DNA of 64,000 bases from Paenibacillus sp. PAMC 26794 (GTDB taxonomy: Bacteria; Bacillota; Bacilli; Paenibacillales; Paenibacillaceae): NCBI RefSeq assembly GCF_000316035.1, contig NZ_ANHX01000017.1, positions 62,001-126,000 on the forward strand, in the 5' to 3' direction. How positions within the stretch are numbered: position 1 is the first letter of the stretch; every line of letters starts with the position of its first letter. Positions 62,732 through 64,000 of the stretch are shown here, piece by piece. Under the pieces are notes generated by a model. That model saw only the letters and a list, made by a program, of their open reading frames with translations, ran no database searches and had not been told where the DNA came from. The position numbers and the translations under genes are program-made.

Positions 62732-63020
62732 GGATATTCATCCTCCTTATGTAATGTCATCTTGGTAATTCAAAGGTTCAGGCCTAACCTTATCACAAGG
62801 TGAATGATTTTCAAAATGAGCGCTTCTGAGGATTGAATCGTTGTGCTGACATATATGCAGCGAAAAAAATGGTTGCTATAGAACCTGAAATATGGAACTA
62901 AATGGTGTTGTGACTACGCGCGTGCGGGGTGTATGGAAGTAATAAACAGGTGCAGCGGTGCAGAAAATGATTTTCTATTGTGAATTTTTCATATGTTGAA
63001 ATTATTAGTATAGGTAGTTG
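62732..63020. other. Intergenic region upstream of the NagZ-like gene
   Basis: About 290 bp of AT-rich sequence. It should carry the promoter of the NagZ-like gene. I see no ORF with a ribosome-binding site, no repeat and no structured RNA in it. Confidence 0.4.
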
Positions 63021-63042
63021 AAAAAGCCGCCCAAAGGCGGCC
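63021..63042 (-). terminator. Terminator of the Old Yellow Enzyme gene
   Basis: GCCGCC (63026-63031) and GGCGGC (63036-63041) form a stem with a four-base loop. On the minus strand TTTTT follows. Confidence 0.85.
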
Positions 63043-63129
63043 TATTTGTTCGTTTTTGTTTCATTTTTCGTTGTAAATCGTCGCCGTTCGGCGTTGGTTC
63101 ACCTTTCACCAAACGTTCTTAGGCTTCTA

Positions 63130-64000
63130 TTAATGGAGTGTTTGCAACACTTCCGTTGTAAATGGAATGATTTCGGATATGCGACCTTCACGAACTTTGG
63201 CAGGCCATTCGGGATCACTAAGCAGAACACGCCCCAAGGCGATCAAGTCAAATTCATTGTTCTCCAACTTCTCATTTAATAGATCCAAATGGGCATCCCC
63301 TGTTCCCTGGTTCTCGGTTGCTCTGTCTACAAATTCAGCTTCAAGACCTACCGATCCAACTGAAATAGCTGGTTTACCGGTTATTTTTTGCGTCCAACCC
63401 GCAAGATTCAGCTCAGATCCTTCGAATTCCGGTAACCAGAACCGGCGTGTAGAGCAATGGAATATATCCACGCCAGCAGCACTAAGTGGGGCCAGGAATT
63501 GCTCCAATTGTTCTGGCGTCTCCACCAGACGTGCCTCATAATTCCCCATCTTCCATTGGGAGAACCGGAGCACAATCGGGAAATCAGGACCAACCGCTGC
63601 ACGACAAGCTTCAATCACTTCAACCGCAAATTGGGTTCGCCGTACCAAGTCACCACCATAATTGTCGGTCCGTCGATTCGTCTGCTCCCAGAAGAATTGG
63701 TCAATCAGGTATCCATGGGCTCCATGCAGTTCAATGCCGTCAAACCCGATTCGCTGTGCATCCGCTGCCGCTTGAGCATATGCCTGTACAAGACCTTGAA
63801 TCTCCTCTTCCGTTAATGGTTCACGTGATGGTTCACCTGCCATGCTAACCCCTGACGGACTTACAGGCTCAGCTTCTGCGTTAGGCAAATCACCGGAACG
63901 ACGTGCTGTACCCACATGCCACAATTGTGGCATGATTTTGCCATCCGCTTCATGTACTGCTTTCACTACATTAGCCCATCCTTGCAACGAATGTTCACCA
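63130..64000 (-). CDS. NADH:flavin oxidoreductase/Old Yellow Enzyme family (N-terminus beyond window)
   Basis: The frame is open to the window edge, with 289 residues visible; about 70-80 N-terminal residues are missing. The TTG at 63987 is an internal codon, since 'GEHSLQGWANVVKAVHEADGKIMPQLWHVG' (in part) reads through it. The TIM-barrel FMN enzyme shows 'FDGIELHGAHGYLIDQFFWE', 'NRRTDNYGGD' and the FMN-phosphate region 'LIALGRVLLSDPEW'. It belongs to the NemA/OYE class reducing activated double bonds or nitro esters. A strong terminator lies downstream. Confidence 0.88.
   Translation of the reverse strand, partial: GEHSLQGWANVVKAVHEADGKIMPQLWHVGTARRSGDLPNAEAEPVSPSGVSMAGEPSREPLTEEEIQGLVQAYAQAAADAQRIGFDGIELHGAHGYLIDQFFWEQTNRRTDNYGGDLVRRTQFAVEVIEACRAAVGPDFPIVLRFSQWKMGNYEARLVETPEQLEQFLAPLSAAGVDIFHCSTRRFWLPEFEGSELNLAGWTQKITGKPAISVGSVGLEAEFVDRATENQGTGDAHLDLLNEKLENNEFDLIALGRVLLSDPEWPAKVREGRISEIIPFTTEVLQTLH

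Noticed and set aside
1..64000. tRNA or rRNA genes, CRISPR arrays, insertion-sequence transposases, prophage genes
   Set aside because: None was recognised on either strand; repeats found are short MITE-like or palindromic units, not CRISPR-type arrays.

Overview
The window reads as a chromosomal segment of a Paenibacillus-like Bacillota bacterium. The basis is strong AGGAGG ribosome-binding sites, frequent TTG/GTG starts, sigma-A promoters, SLH-anchored surface proteins, BceRSAB, Asp23, AmpS and cre-like sites. This is a family-level judgement; no rRNA or tRNA is present to fix the genus. About 46 genes are supported, most on the minus strand.

Layout. 1-4058 is the 5' part of a giant secreted Ig/FN3 protein, with an intrinsic terminator lying between its promoter and its start codon. 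4.2-7.5 kb holds a short-chain dehydrogenase-like protein, a membrane cupredoxin, a MITE-like repeat and an EamA exporter preceded by a purine-family riboswitch wired as an ON switch. 7.5-12.7 kb is a tight three-gene operon: TerB_N/TerB_C protein, BrxD-like ATPase and Lhr-like helicase. It resembles the ATPase/helicase arm of BREX type 2 without methyltransferase or phosphatase, and is the best candidate here for a poorly described system. 12.8-13.8 kb has a heme oxygenase beside a GGDEF remnant, probably a decayed bacteriophytochrome locus. 14-17.9 kb is an MMPL exporter and its TetR repressor with two matched operators. 18-21 kb holds a Nif3-like protein, a palindromic repeat cluster and a YdcZ-Crp/Fnr-YdcZ trio. 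21-25.7 kb has YebC2/YeeI and the cysJ-cysI sulfite reductase operon.

26-31.2 kb is a 1741-residue SLH-anchored GH43 enzyme with two cre/LacI-like sites, followed by a second MITE-like repeat and an ABC-F gene with a long structured leader. 33.7-41.2 kb contains a SET-domain protein, a DUF1349 protein, a disulfide oxidoreductase, an OpuF/EgtUV-like ABC importer, and an NmrA/SnoaL-like pair with a TetR regulator and matching operators. 41.3-51 kb carries small metabolic genes: HesB-like, VanY-type peptidase, nitroreductase, LRR protein, GyrI-like protein, aminopeptidase AmpS, acyl-CoA synthetase, aldo/keto reductase and an AraC regulator. 51-54.8 kb is Asp23, an AI-2E family protein and an OmpR-type two-component pair. 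55-56.5 kb is an orphan HpaB-like monooxygenase. 56.7-61.4 kb is a complete Bce-type peptide-antibiotic module with a BceR-like box. The window ends with a NagZ-like lipoprotein and a partial Old Yellow Enzyme.

All calls come from reading the sequence. No database search was run, and family assignments rest on recognised motifs.
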